Below are positions 32,470 to 40,040 of a stretch of 64,000 bases of DNA, piece by piece. The position numbers were made by a program, and so were the translations under genes. Positions within the stretch are counted from its first letter, which is position 1. Each line of letters begins with the position of its first letter. The stretch lies in assembly GCF_020131355.1 (NCBI RefSeq), contig NZ_JAHLEL010000038.1:62001-126000 (forward strand), given 5' to 3'. Below the pieces are notes generated by a model. It had not been told where the DNA came from, made no database searches, and saw nothing but the letters and a program-made list of their open reading frames with translations. Source of the DNA: Pseudonocardia sp. ICBG1293. Its GTDB lineage: Bacteria; Actinomycetota; Actinomycetes; Mycobacteriales; Pseudonocardiaceae.

Positions 32470-32551
32470 GGCTGGTTGCCCGAGCGGCCAAAGGGAGCGG
32501 ACTGTAAATCCGTCGGCGTAGCCTTCCCAGGTTCGAATCCTGGACCAGCCA
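32470..32551 (+). tRNA. tRNA-Tyr (anticodon GTA)
   Basis: The acceptor arms GGCTGGT and ACCAGCC pair fully. The anticodon loop CTGTAAA shows GTA at 32504-32506. A long variable arm follows, as expected for bacterial tRNA-Tyr, and then a T-arm around TTCGAAT. Base A at 32551 is the discriminator; CCA is not encoded. It is the insertion target of the integrative element: the integrase gene begins only 123 bp after its 3' end. Confidence 0.96.
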
Positions 32552-32564
32552 CAGCAGGTGAAAA

Positions 32565-32602
32565 AGACCCCCGACCAGCGGAAACGCTGGAACCGGGGGT
32601 CT
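32565..32602. terminator. Strong hairpin after tRNA-Tyr
   Basis: AGACCCCCG-a-CCAGCG and CGCTGG-aa-CCGGGGGTCT pair around a GAAA tetraloop. A short T-rich tail (CTTTCG) follows on the + side and an A-run precedes it. It fits a two-way terminator for the tRNA and for the leftward integrase operon. Confidence 0.8.
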
Positions 32603-32650
32603 CTTTCGTTGTCCGGGTCCGTCCGGCTGTGACCGGGCTTCTACGGGTGT

Positions 32651-32671
32651 TCACGGACGCATCACGGACGC
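32651..32671. repeat. Tandem TCACGGACGC repeat at the integrase end of the element
   Basis: TCACGGACGC occurs at 32651-32660 and again at 32662-32671, an 11-bp period, i.e. one helical turn. It lies between the tRNA 3' end and the integrase stop, where arm-type binding sites of tyrosine recombinases or excisionases are found. Binding is inferred. Confidence 0.4.
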
Positions 32672-32673
32672 GA

Positions 32674-34056
32674 TCATGAAAGGCCGTCGCGGAGAGCCTG
32701 CTCGACCCGGCGGCGCAGGGCGTCGTCCTGACCGGCGATGCACTTGGCGTAGACCCGCAGCAGGACGTTGACGCTGTGCCCGGCCCACTGGGCGACCTGG
32801 GTGGCAGGGACGCCCCCGTTGAGCCACGTCGACACCGCGGCGTGTCGGAGGTCGTAGGGGCGGCGGGCGAGCGGCGAGGTGGCCTCCTCCGGCGAGAGCG
32901 CGGCCAGTCGGGCAGCAGCCCACAGACGCCCGTAGTGGCTCTCGGACAGGGCACCGCCGCGCGCTCCGCGGAACAGGCGACCGTCCGATGTGGTGCCTTG
33001 CTCGGTCAGGTGCTCGCGCAGGATCGCGGTCAGCTCCGGCGGGCTCGGTACCACCCGCACCTCGTCCACGCTGCGGTGCTTGAGCTGGCGCGGTTCCCGA
33101 CGGGTGCCGGACTCACTCCACGACCGACCGGCGGCCGGGGCGGACGTGCTCAGGTACAGCTCACCCCACCCGGACTCGGGCAGCGCCAACGCCTCCTTGC
33201 GAAGATCCACAGCCTCACCGGGACGCAGAGCGGCGTAGTACATGACCGCGAAGAACGCCACGAGCGGCGGGCCTGAGCGCAGTTGCCGAACAGCGGCGAA
33301 CAGGGTGCGGGCCTGACCGTGGTTGAGCACGACGCGCGGGTCCACGGCCTCGGCGAGCTTCGGCGTCCGCCACTTGATCGACGTCAGCGGGTTCCCGGTC
33401 AGGTGCCCCCGCTCGACGGCGAACTCGACGGCGTTGAATAGGATCGCCCGTTTCCGGCTGACCGTGGACGGCGCGGCCGGTCTTCCGTCGAGGCGCAGTG
33501 CCAGGGCGTCGAGGACCGGGCGCAGCACACGCGGATCGGCGAGATCGGTGACCGGACGGGTGTTCTTCGCGACCCAGCGTTCTGCCCGGGCGAGGTGTGC
33601 CGGTGGCGGCCCCTCGGCTCGGCGGCGGGCGTTGAACGACCAGCCGTAGAGCAGCTCTCGCAGCACCGGCAGCGAAGGCCGGCCTTTCGTCGTGGCCAAC
33701 AGCTCGGGAGTGACCGTCGCCAGGGACTCGGCGATACCCTGACGACTCTTACCGGCGGCGTGCGGCCACTTCATGTCGACGTAGGCACAAGCGTGGTCGT
33801 ACCAGCTCGTGGTCACGACCTCGGTGCGCTGCCAGGACATCGGGCGCCCGGAGGCGACGTCAAAGGGCTCACCCTGGCGCGTCAGGCTCAGCAGGTCCGC
33901 GCGGAAGCTCTCGGCGAGCGCCCGGGTGGCGAACGAGTCGTGCCACTCCTTCCGTCCCACCAGCCAACGCACCCGGTACGTCGTGCCCGAGCGCCAGGCG
34001 CGCTTGCTGATACCCCAGATGCGGACGTCGTAGGTCGTCTCGCGGTCCCCACTCAC
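32674..34056 (-). CDS. Tyrosine recombinase (site-specific integrase)
   Basis: The 460-residue protein has an N-terminal arm-binding region (residues 10-70, TYRVRWLVGRKEWHDSF), a core-binding domain and a C-terminal catalytic domain. Catalytic residues are visible: Arg278 (ALRPGEAVDL), Arg404 with His405 (YDLRHAAVS), His427 (WAGHS) and the nucleophile Tyr436 (RVYAK). It should integrate and excise the element at the tRNA-Tyr 3' end. The GTG start overlaps the excisionase stop by 4 bp (GTGA); the long frame upstream is not coding. It is the last gene of the leftward seven-gene set. Confidence 0.92.
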   Translation of the reverse strand: MSGDRETTYDVRIWGISKRAWRSGTTYRVRWLVGRKEWHDSFATRALAESFRADLLSLTRQGEPFDVASGRPMSWQRTEVVTTSWYDHACAYVDMKWPHAAGKSRQGIAESLATVTPELLATTKGRPSLPVLRELLYGWSFNARRRAEGPPPAHLARAERWVAKNTRPVTDLADPRVLRPVLDALALRLDGRPAAPSTVSRKRAILFNAVEFAVERGHLTGNPLTSIKWRTPKLAEAVDPRVVLNHGQARTLFAAVRQLRSGPPLVAFFAVMYYAALRPGEAVDLRKEALALPESGWGELYLSTSAPAAGRSWSESGTRREPRQLKHRSVDEVRVVPSPPELTAILREHLTEQGTTSDGRLFRGARGGALSESHYGRLWAAARLAALSPEEATSPLARRPYDLRHAAVSTWLNGGVPATQVAQWAGHSVNVLLRVYAKCIAGQDDALRRRVEQALRDGLS

Positions 34057-34262
34057 GCCGCATCCGCCAGAGCAGCGAGCCAGGCATCCAGGTCCGCCCG
34101 GCAGACTCGGATCGCACCGTTCGGGAGCCGGACGCAGCGCGGCCCCCTTCCGAGCTGACGCCACTGGTAGAAGGTCGAACGAGCCACCTGCAGCTCCGCG
34201 CACAGCTGCTCCACCGTCAGCTGCTCCGTGCCCGCGACCGGAGTCCAATCCTTGGCCTTCAT
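34053..34262 (-). CDS. Excisionase-like helix-turn-helix protein
   Basis: This 69-residue protein consists of one MerR/AlpA-type winged HTH (residues about 15-65: LTVEQLCAELQVARSTFYQW then GAIRVCRADLDAWL). Proteins like this next to an integrase act as the excisionase (Xis) that directs excision of actinomycete elements. It overlaps Rep upstream (ATGA) and the integrase downstream (GTGA). It is shorter than most annotated genes but its domain fills the whole length. Confidence 0.88.
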   Translation of the reverse strand: MKAKDWTPVAGTEQLTVEQLCAELQVARSTFYQWRQLGRGPRCVRLPNGAIRVCRADLDAWLAALADAA

Positions 34263-35923
34263 GCCGCTGCTCCCTCGGTTGCCGAACGGTCGTCGGGTGG
34301 TGCGTCGGTGGTGGCGAGGAGGGCGGCGTCGTAGTCGGCGCGCCATCGGGAGCGTTGGTTGATCGCGTGCAGAAGCAGCACCGTGCGGGGTGGTACGTCG
34401 CTGTCCCCGGGCTTGGTCGTCTCCCAGGTGAACGGGCCGTCGTCGACGGCATAGGCGGGCTTCACCCCGGCCTGGTCGAGCAGTTGCCGAACGAACGCGG
34501 TCCGCTCGGCCCGGTGGTCCGACAGCGACTTGTTGGACCACTTCCGTGAGACCAGCACCCGGCGCCCGGCAATCCCGAGGTGCTCGGGCTTGTGTGCTTT
34601 GCCCGTGCAATGCCCTGGCGTCGTGCCGGGTCGGGCGCCCTTGGGCTCGATGCCGTAGAGCAGCCAGATCGGGCAGCGCGGCGAGCACGGCGTGATCGCG
34701 AGTTCGGCGGCGAGGCGGCGGGCGTGTTCCCGCTGAGGGGACGTGGCGGTGTCGTCGAGGCCGGCGGCCTGCCCGACGGACTTGGTGAGGTACTTGGTCA
34801 GGTAGCCGATGTGGCGGCCGGCCTCCTCCGAACCGCCGAGGATGCCCTTCACGTGGACCTGCGGCCCGAACACCACCGTGTGCGCCGGAGTGGTCAGTGC
34901 GTCCGGGTCGGTGGCCTCGTCCCAGGTCGGCAGCGGCTCGCGAGTCTCGGGGTCGACGAACGCCTTGTGGTGGTTGTCCCAGCGCGGGAGCCGGTCCCCG
35001 CTGTAGACGATCTCGTCGTGGGTCGGCCACCACACCTGGTGGTAGGTCGCGGCCGTGATCGCGCGCAGCTCGGAGCGGGGGATGGTGCCGCGGATGGCGG
35101 CGTGGAAGTGCGGTGCTCCGCGTTTCTGGGGCTCGACGGTGCCGAAGTACTGCACGTCCCAGCCCACGCACCGGCGGGTGTTCTGCCAGAACCGGTCGAG
35201 CAGCTTCGGGAAGTGGATCGCGTCCCGCGCGGCGCGGCGGTAGTCGTAGGAGTCGGGGTCGAGGGCGGCGCCGTGCTTGTCCACCCGCCCATAGGTATCC
35301 AGCGTGAGCGTGAGGAAGGTCGAGGGCCGGTACTTCCCGCCGAACACCCGGCCCACGGTGCGGTCCTCCACCGGACGCCGCGGAAGGTTCGGCGCGTCCT
35401 GCCGACGCCGGGTCGAGCGACGCACGGTCTGCGGGCCGGGGTCGAGCGGGGCGAGCCGTCCTCGGACGCCGAGGGCGCGTAGTTCCTGGTCGAGCTCGGC
35501 GACGGTCTCGCGGATCTCCTCGCACTCGGCGTCGTCGCCCTTGGCGCGGGCGTCGGTGTAGGCGGCGTGCAGGTCGGCGCGGACCGTCATCAGCTCCTTC
35601 TGCGCTGTGGTGGGGTCGGCGGGCTTGGCGATGGGTTCGTTCTCGAGGTGCCAGCCCTCGCGGCACTGGACCATCCGCAGGCGTCGGGCCTTCTCCGCGC
35701 ACGGGCGGCACTGGTCCTCCCGCGTCGACCCGCACGGCACGGGAACGACGTCGACCCGACCCGTGCTCTGGTCGATCCGGCGCATCGCGAGCGGTCGGAC
35801 GCACACTCCGTGGTCCTCGGCGAGCTGGTTCGCGACCTCGGCCGAGAGGGCGAGCATCGCCTTCTGGGCGCGGGTCATCGACTCCTGGTCCACAGCCGCC
35901 GGGGCGGTCTGCTCGGCGGTCAT
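34259..35923 (-). CDS. Rolling-circle-type replication initiator (RepSA-like)
   Basis: The 554-residue protein has the three motifs of rolling-circle initiators: FLTLTLD at residues 203-209, PHFHA (the HUH-type metal site) at 271-275, and YLTKYLTK at 374-381 with the putative nicking tyrosine. A Cys-rich patch (residues 64-88, CGSTREDQCRPC and a further Cys) may bind zinc. Such proteins replicate the excised circle of AICEs. The ATG at 35923 follows GGAGGT. It overlaps the transfer gene upstream and the excisionase downstream by 4 bp each. Confidence 0.88.
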   Translation of the reverse strand: MTAEQTAPAAVDQESMTRAQKAMLALSAEVANQLAEDHGVCVRPLAMRRIDQSTGRVDVVPVPCGSTREDQCRPCAEKARRLRMVQCREGWHLENEPIAKPADPTTAQKELMTVRADLHAAYTDARAKGDDAECEEIRETVAELDQELRALGVRGRLAPLDPGPQTVRRSTRRRQDAPNLPRRPVEDRTVGRVFGGKYRPSTFLTLTLDTYGRVDKHGAALDPDSYDYRRAARDAIHFPKLLDRFWQNTRRCVGWDVQYFGTVEPQKRGAPHFHAAIRGTIPRSELRAITAATYHQVWWPTHDEIVYSGDRLPRWDNHHKAFVDPETREPLPTWDEATDPDALTTPAHTVVFGPQVHVKGILGGSEEAGRHIGYLTKYLTKSVGQAAGLDDTATSPQREHARRLAAELAITPCSPRCPIWLLYGIEPKGARPGTTPGHCTGKAHKPEHLGIAGRRVLVSRKWSNKSLSDHRAERTAFVRQLLDQAGVKPAYAVDDGPFTWETTKPGDSDVPPRTVLLLHAINQRSRWRADYDAALLATTDAPPDDRSATEGAAA

Positions 35924-37563
35924 GCGGCACCTCCGGTGGGCAGAGCGGGCGTACCAGGCCGGAACGGCAGCACCGGCGCCGGCCGTCGGGCCGGGTCCGG
36001 GGAGGGTGCGGTCACGAACCGTTCGAGAGCCTTGATCGCCTCGTCCGGCACCCAGGACGCCCGGACCCGCAGGGGTTCGCGGACGCCCTCGCCGAACAGG
36101 TAGCCGACGCCGGGTTCGGACTCGCCGATGCGGTTCGCCCACGCGCCCCGGTCATAGACCTGGTCCCCGAGGACCATCCCGACGTGGCTCTTGGAGGCCA
36201 CGCGCAGGCAGATGCGGCGCGGGAACAGCTCCCGGACCGGGACGGTGTCCTTGGTCGGCTCCTGCACGTAGCCGCGGACGGTGTATCCGAGGGCGCGGCC
36301 CTGGGTGGTCAGCAGCGCGATGCGCTCGGTGATCGCTTCGCGGGTTTTGCGGTCGCCGACGTAGCGGAGCAGGGCGCCGATCTCGTCGAACTCGACGATC
36401 TCCAACGGGGTGTCGCGGGTGATCGGCACGAGGCGGGTGGTTCCGGCGTGGGCGCGTTTGCGGGTCTCCATCTGCTCGACCAGGTCGTCGAGCAGCGCCA
36501 ACGCGTCGCGGGAGGTGACGGCGTAGCGGTGGAAGACGTCGCGGCCGTAGGCAAGTTCCATGCCCTTGGGGTCGATCCCGTTGACCCGCACCAGGCCGTC
36601 CCGGATCGCGGGTGCGATCGAGAGCAGGGGCGCCCACATCAGGGAGCCCTTGCCCGCGCCGGTGGCGCCGCCGACCAGGGTGTGGCTGCCGCGGATCGAC
36701 TGCCGCCACTCGGTCCCGTACTCCGTCGCCCCGGACACGACTCGGTCCAGGTCGATCGCGTCGCCGGTGAGGCCGGCCATCGCGTCGAGGACGGGGGCGT
36801 CGATGACGCGGTCGAGCAGGTTGCGGCGCTGGTAGTCGATCGACACCACGTTCGGGCCCAGCTCGCGGACCTGGCAGCGGTTCACCCCGCGAGCGACGGC
36901 CAGCGCCCGGGCGGCGGTGTCGAAGTCCTCCGGGGTCTGCCCGGGCACCAGACGCACCGTCACTTCGTCCCAGGACGGGCCGGAACGCACCGACAGGATG
37001 CGCGGGAGCTGGTCGCGGCGCGGCCGGGACCGGGGCGCGGTCGCGGTCCGTCGGAGCGGGTTGACCTGGATGACCGTGGCCCCGGCCCGGTCGGGGACGG
37101 TCAGGTTGCAGGAGCGCAGCCAGCGCGGCATCCGCGGGGCGTAGACGGCCCAGCGCTGCCACCACGACCGGATCCGCCGCCCGGCCCAGTGGTCGAACGG
37201 CAGCGGCGCCGCGACCCGCCACAGCCCTAGCGCGGCCGCGACGGTGAGCGCGACGAGCAGCAGCGACGGCCAGCCCCACCACCAGCACCACGCCGACACC
37301 ACCGTGATGGTGGAGGTGGTGCGCCAGTGCCGGGCCGCCCACACCAGCGCGAGGACGATGCCCTTGGCGGCGAGGTAGAGGGCGACGAACACCACGGCGG
37401 CGGTGGCGAGGGCTTCCAGGACCCGCGCGAGGTAGTGCCCGACCCGGTACAGGACGTAGAGCACGGCTGCCAGGGCGGCGCCGCCGACCATGCTGATCTG
37501 CTCCCAGGACAGCGGCACGTCCGCAGCCGGGGTGACGACGGCGGCGAGGGTGGTGGTGATCAT
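35920..37563 (-). CDS. FtsK/SpoIIIE-type DNA transfer protein (TraSA-like)
   Basis: The 547-residue protein has three or four membrane helices within residues 25-118. A soluble FtsK-type ATPase follows: Walker A GGATGAGKG at 298-306 and Walker B LEIVEFDEI at 387-395. A single FtsK-like protein of this type moves double-stranded DNA between mycelia in Streptomyces elements such as pSAM2; this is the conjugation motor. The ATG at 37563 follows AGGGAG and overlaps the 52-aa gene by 4 bp. Confidence 0.9.
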   Translation of the reverse strand: MITTTLAAVVTPAADVPLSWEQISMVGGAALAAVLYVLYRVGHYLARVLEALATAAVVFVALYLAAKGIVLALVWAARHWRTTSTITVVSAWCWWWGWPSLLLVALTVAAALGLWRVAAPLPFDHWAGRRIRSWWQRWAVYAPRMPRWLRSCNLTVPDRAGATVIQVNPLRRTATAPRSRPRRDQLPRILSVRSGPSWDEVTVRLVPGQTPEDFDTAARALAVARGVNRCQVRELGPNVVSIDYQRRNLLDRVIDAPVLDAMAGLTGDAIDLDRVVSGATEYGTEWRQSIRGSHTLVGGATGAGKGSLMWAPLLSIAPAIRDGLVRVNGIDPKGMELAYGRDVFHRYAVTSRDALALLDDLVEQMETRKRAHAGTTRLVPITRDTPLEIVEFDEIGALLRYVGDRKTREAITERIALLTTQGRALGYTVRGYVQEPTKDTVPVRELFPRRICLRVASKSHVGMVLGDQVYDRGAWANRIGESEPGVGYLFGEGVREPLRVRASWVPDEAIKALERFVTAPSPDPARRPAPVLPFRPGTPALPTGGAA

Positions 37564-37718
37564 CGACGGTCTCCCTTCCGACGGACGGTGGTGAGCGGAA
37601 CGAGCACGAGCTGGTCGAGGTGATCGGCGCACCGACGGCGCCGCGGGTCGGGGCGCTCGTGCAGCGGGGTCCGGCAGACCTCGCACCGCGGCGGGCGCGG
37701 CGGCTTCGCGGCGCTCAT
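37560..37718 (-). CDS. 52-residue Cys-motif protein between whiB-like and transfer genes
   Basis: I find an ATG at 37718 opening a 52-codon frame: it starts MSAAKPPRPPRCEVC and ends RRKGDRR. CEVC at residues 12-15 and a further Cys at 30 with His33 suggest a small zinc ribbon. The ATG overlaps the whiB-like stop (ATGA) and the stop overlaps the transfer-gene ATG (ATGA). This dovetailing at both ends is strong evidence of translation despite the short length. Function is unknown; related elements carry small transfer-spread genes in this position. Confidence 0.7.
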   Translation of the reverse strand: MSAAKPPRPPRCEVCRTPLHERPDPRRRRCADHLDQLVLVPLTTVRRKGDRR

Positions 37719-38074
37719 GCGACGTCACCCCCGGCCGTCGGGACCGTGGTGGCGGGGGCGGTGGTGATGGTGAGTCCGGCGCGGTGCAGGGTCCGGCGCT
37801 CCGCGGGGGTGGTGCCGCCGGTGATCCCGAACCGCCGCGCCGGGTCCTCCGTGGCGAGGACGTCGGCCAGGCAGGCGGCGCGCACGGGGCAGCCCCGGCA
37901 CACCCGACGCGGCGGCTCTACCGAGGCGGCGCGGTCGTCGACGGGGAAGAACAGCTCGGTGTCCAACCCGCGGCAGGCGGCGTCTTGGCGCCAGCCTGGT
38001 CCGGTGACGGCGACGGTGGGGTCGGTGATGGGGACCAGCCGCAGCACCGGCCGGCCGGACGACACGGGGCTCAT
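37715..38074 (-). CDS. WhiB-like iron-sulfur regulator on the element
   Basis: The 119-residue protein has the four-Cys [4Fe-4S] signature of WhiB proteins: Cys34 (DAACRG), Cys59 and Cys62 (CRGCP) and Cys68 (AACLADVL). The following RFGITGGTTPAERR corresponds to the family's GVWGG-type turn. The N-terminal 25 residues and the Thr/Ala-rich tail are extra. WhiB proteins act with the main sigma factor and respond to redox or NO. Its place inside the transfer operon suggests it regulates the element. It is overlapped at both ends by neighbours (ATGA). Confidence 0.87.
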   Translation of the reverse strand: MSPVSSGRPVLRLVPITDPTVAVTGPGWRQDAACRGLDTELFFPVDDRAASVEPPRRVCRGCPVRAACLADVLATEDPARRFGITGGTTPAERRTLHRAGLTITTAPATTVPTAGGDVA

Positions 38075-38535
38075 CGGGCCACCGCCGTCGAGGTGTCGGG
38101 GAGGCCGGGGGCGGTGGGCTCGGTCAGGCCGAGGTCGTGCCAGTTCGACATGGCCCCCGCGACCTCGGAGGTCGGACGCCGGTCGGCGCGGGCCTGCCAG
38201 TCGTCGGCGGTGTCGGACCAGAACCGAGCCTCGCGCTCGGCGACCGAGACCGCGGCGTAGGCGGCCTGGGCGTGGATCATCGGCATGGCGTGGTCGGCGA
38301 CGATGCTGCGCTCCAACACCGCCCACCAGCGGGCCCGGCGCGAGTGCAGCTCGGCCAGGCGCCGGGCGCGGGCCGCGTGCGCGACCGGGTCCAGCGACGG
38401 AACCGGGTCGAGTGTGGCCGCGATGGCGACGGCGACCCGGCGGAGGCCGGCCTCCACGAGACGTGCCACCGGCACGACCTCGGCGTTGGTGGGAGTGGTC
38501 GTGGTCAGGGCATGACGGGGTAGGGACGAGTGCAT
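38071..38535 (-). CDS. Hypothetical helical protein, first gene of the leftward transfer set
   Basis: I do not recognise this 154-residue protein. It is Ala/Arg-rich and predicted mostly alpha-helical (residues 25-125), with no membrane segment and no clear motif. The stop overlaps the whiB-like start, so it is translated with the element. It opens the seven-gene overlapping run down to the integrase. Upstream, 123 bp separate it from the next gene. Confidence 0.6.
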   Translation of the reverse strand: MHSSLPRHALTTTTPTNAEVVPVARLVEAGLRRVAVAIAATLDPVPSLDPVAHAARARRLAELHSRRARWWAVLERSIVADHAMPMIHAQAAYAAVSVAEREARFWSDTADDWQARADRRPTSEVAGAMSNWHDLGLTEPTAPGLPDTSTAVAR

Positions 38536-38597
38536 CTACGCTCGGTGTCCTTCTGAGTCTTGAGTGCCTGGCAGGGCTACGAGGGGCGAAGAAGATC

Positions 38598-38630
38598 GGA
38601 GGGGAGCCCGGTTCCAGCGGGCTTCCCTCC
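38598..38630. terminator. Hairpin downstream of the Pra-like gene
   Basis: GGAGGGGAGCCCG pairs with CGGGCTTCCCTCC (two G-T or mismatched positions) around a seven-base loop. It lies 28 bp past the stop of the leftward gene at 38659 and before the next leftward gene, so it probably separates the two transcripts. Confidence 0.6.
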
Positions 38631-38658
38631 ACCTGGTGCAGCGGCGGTGAGTGGCAGC

Positions 38659-39087
38659 TCAGGCCGCGTCCTGGTTCTTGCCCGGCGCCGGTCGGTGGCC
38701 GTGACCGGCGGGGGCACGCATCCCGGCGGCGCGGAAGCTGTAGGCGACGCGGGGCCGGCCGCCGGTCTCCTGCACGTACGGGGTGACGGTGAGGCCGTCG
38801 AACTCGACCGGGCGGAACGGCAGCCCGGCGGCGGCCTCGGGCGGGACCGGCTGGTGCGGCGCCGCGATCTTCACCGTGACCGTCTTGTCGGTGCGACGTG
38901 CCTCGGGGTCGGCGTCGAGGACCGAGACCGACCACACCGGCAGGCCGGAGTCCTTGTCGGTCTGCTGCACGGGGCGGCCGGGGGAGGACTTGTCGAAGTC
39001 CCGGACCGGCTCGACCTCGGACACCACGAACGCGCCGTGGGGGAACACGTCGCCCATCGCGACGGGGAACTTGTTCTTGATCGCCAT
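38659..39087 (-). CDS. Pra-like element-encoded protein (putative replication/excision activator)
   Basis: The 142-residue protein contains VAMGDVFPHGAFVVSEVEPV, DKDSGLPVWSVSVLDADPEAR and GLPFRPVEFDGLTVTPYV. I recognise this pattern from proteins of Streptomyces integrative elements that are annotated as plasmid replication, integration and excision activators. The assignment rests on memory of the pattern, so it is tentative. The ATG follows GAGAGGT. It is transcribed away from the HTH regulator across a repeat-bearing divergent promoter region. Confidence 0.6.
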   Translation of the reverse strand: MAIKNKFPVAMGDVFPHGAFVVSEVEPVRDFDKSSPGRPVQQTDKDSGLPVWSVSVLDADPEARRTDKTVTVKIAAPHQPVPPEAAAGLPFRPVEFDGLTVTPYVQETGGRPRVAYSFRAAGMRAPAGHGHRPAPGKNQDAA

Positions 39088-39105
39088 GACTGGACCTCTC
39101 GTTTA

Positions 39106-39207
39106 TCCCCCTAAACTCGAACGGCCGGGTTGGTCGCGAGTTGGTTGAGGGGGGCTAAACGCAAGAGTGACCGGTTGGCGCTGGGCTGTCAAGTCCCCCT
39201 AAACTCG
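39106..39207. repeat. Two 14-bp direct repeats in the divergent promoter region
   Basis: TCCCCCTAAACTCG occurs at 39106-39119 and 39194-39207, same orientation, 88 bp apart. A related GGGGGGCTAAAC lies between (about 39150-39160). The left copy lies in the leader of the leftward Pra-like gene; the right copy contains the -10 of the rightward HTH gene. They look like operators for a regulator that controls both directions, plausibly the HTH protein itself. Confidence 0.6.
39200..39205 (+). promoter_or_regulatory. -10 element of the HTH/PP2C module
   Basis: TAAACT is a near-ideal actinobacterial -10. Seven bases separate it from GTG 39213, pointing to a leaderless mRNA. It lies inside the right-hand 14-bp repeat, so a bound repressor would block it. 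Confidence 0.6.
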
Positions 39208-39212
39208 CTGTG

Positions 39213-40040
39213 GTGAGTGGTCCCGACGACTTCGACGCCGTGCGCGCCGACCCGGACCCGATCAGCCGTGGGCGTCGGGCGACGGCGCTGATGTCGCTCT
39301 ACCAGCAGCGGGCGACCGAACTGGCCCGCCTGCGACGCGAGGCCATCGAGCAGGCGCACGCAGAGCAGGACATGACCTACTCCGAGATCGCGACCGCGCT
39401 CGGGATCACCAAGGGTCGGGTCACCCAGATCCGCAGCGGGGCACCGGCACGCGAACGGGTGTTCTTCGGGGTCGGGCCGGTGTCGGTCGGGGTGCCGCTG
39501 CGCGAGGGCACCGACACCCGGATGCGGTCCTACGTCGACGTCACCGACCTCACCAGCCAGGCCGAGGCCGAGACGCTGCTCGGGACGCTGGCCCTGACCG
39601 TCGAACCGGTCACGATCGCCCCGGACCAGGGAGTCCCACCCGGTGGCGACGCCATCGTGATCTGCGGACCGAAGTCCGCGCCCGTCGGGGCCGCGCTGCT
39701 CGACAGCGACCCGGCCCTGGGGATGGTGCGCGAGGCGGACCGCTGGTGGATCGCCGTCCGCGAGACGGGGGAGCGGCTCGGGTCCCCGCTCGGAGACACG
39801 CCGCCTGCCAACGCCGATCTCGGCTATCTGTCGCGTCGTCGCGACGGCGACCGGGTCGTGGCGCACATCGCGGGCATCCACAGCCCAGGGTCGCTCGGCG
39901 TCCTGCACTACCTCGCCGGGAACCTCGCATCGCTGCACCGGGCGGTCGGCGATCGAGATTTCAGCCTGGTCGTGCGCTGCGAGCTCGACGGCCCGAAGAT
40001 CGCCGATTCGGTGCTGGTCAGCGGCCCGCACTTCTGGTGA
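39213..40040 (+). CDS. HTH regulator with an unrecognised conserved-looking C-terminal domain
   Basis: The 275-residue protein has a long helix (24-50), then a sigma-region-4-like HTH (residues 53-76: MTYSEIATALGITKGRVTQI). The C-terminal 190 residues form a separate alpha/beta-looking domain with VICGPKSAPV, DRWWIAV, YLSRRRDGDR and AHIAGIHSPGSLGVLHYL. I cannot name that domain; a ligand- or nucleotide-sensing role is a guess. The GTG at 39213 is seven bases after the -10; a GTG at 39210 is also in frame. Its stop overlaps the phosphatase start (TGATG). Confidence 0.7.
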   Translation: MSGPDDFDAVRADPDPISRGRRATALMSLYQQRATELARLRREAIEQAHAEQDMTYSEIATALGITKGRVTQIRSGAPARERVFFGVGPVSVGVPLREGTDTRMRSYVDVTDLTSQAEAETLLGTLALTVEPVTIAPDQGVPPGGDAIVICGPKSAPVGAALLDSDPALGMVREADRWWIAVRETGERLGSPLGDTPPANADLGYLSRRRDGDRVVAHIAGIHSPGSLGVLHYLAGNLASLHRAVGDRDFSLVVRCELDGPKIADSVLVSGPHFW

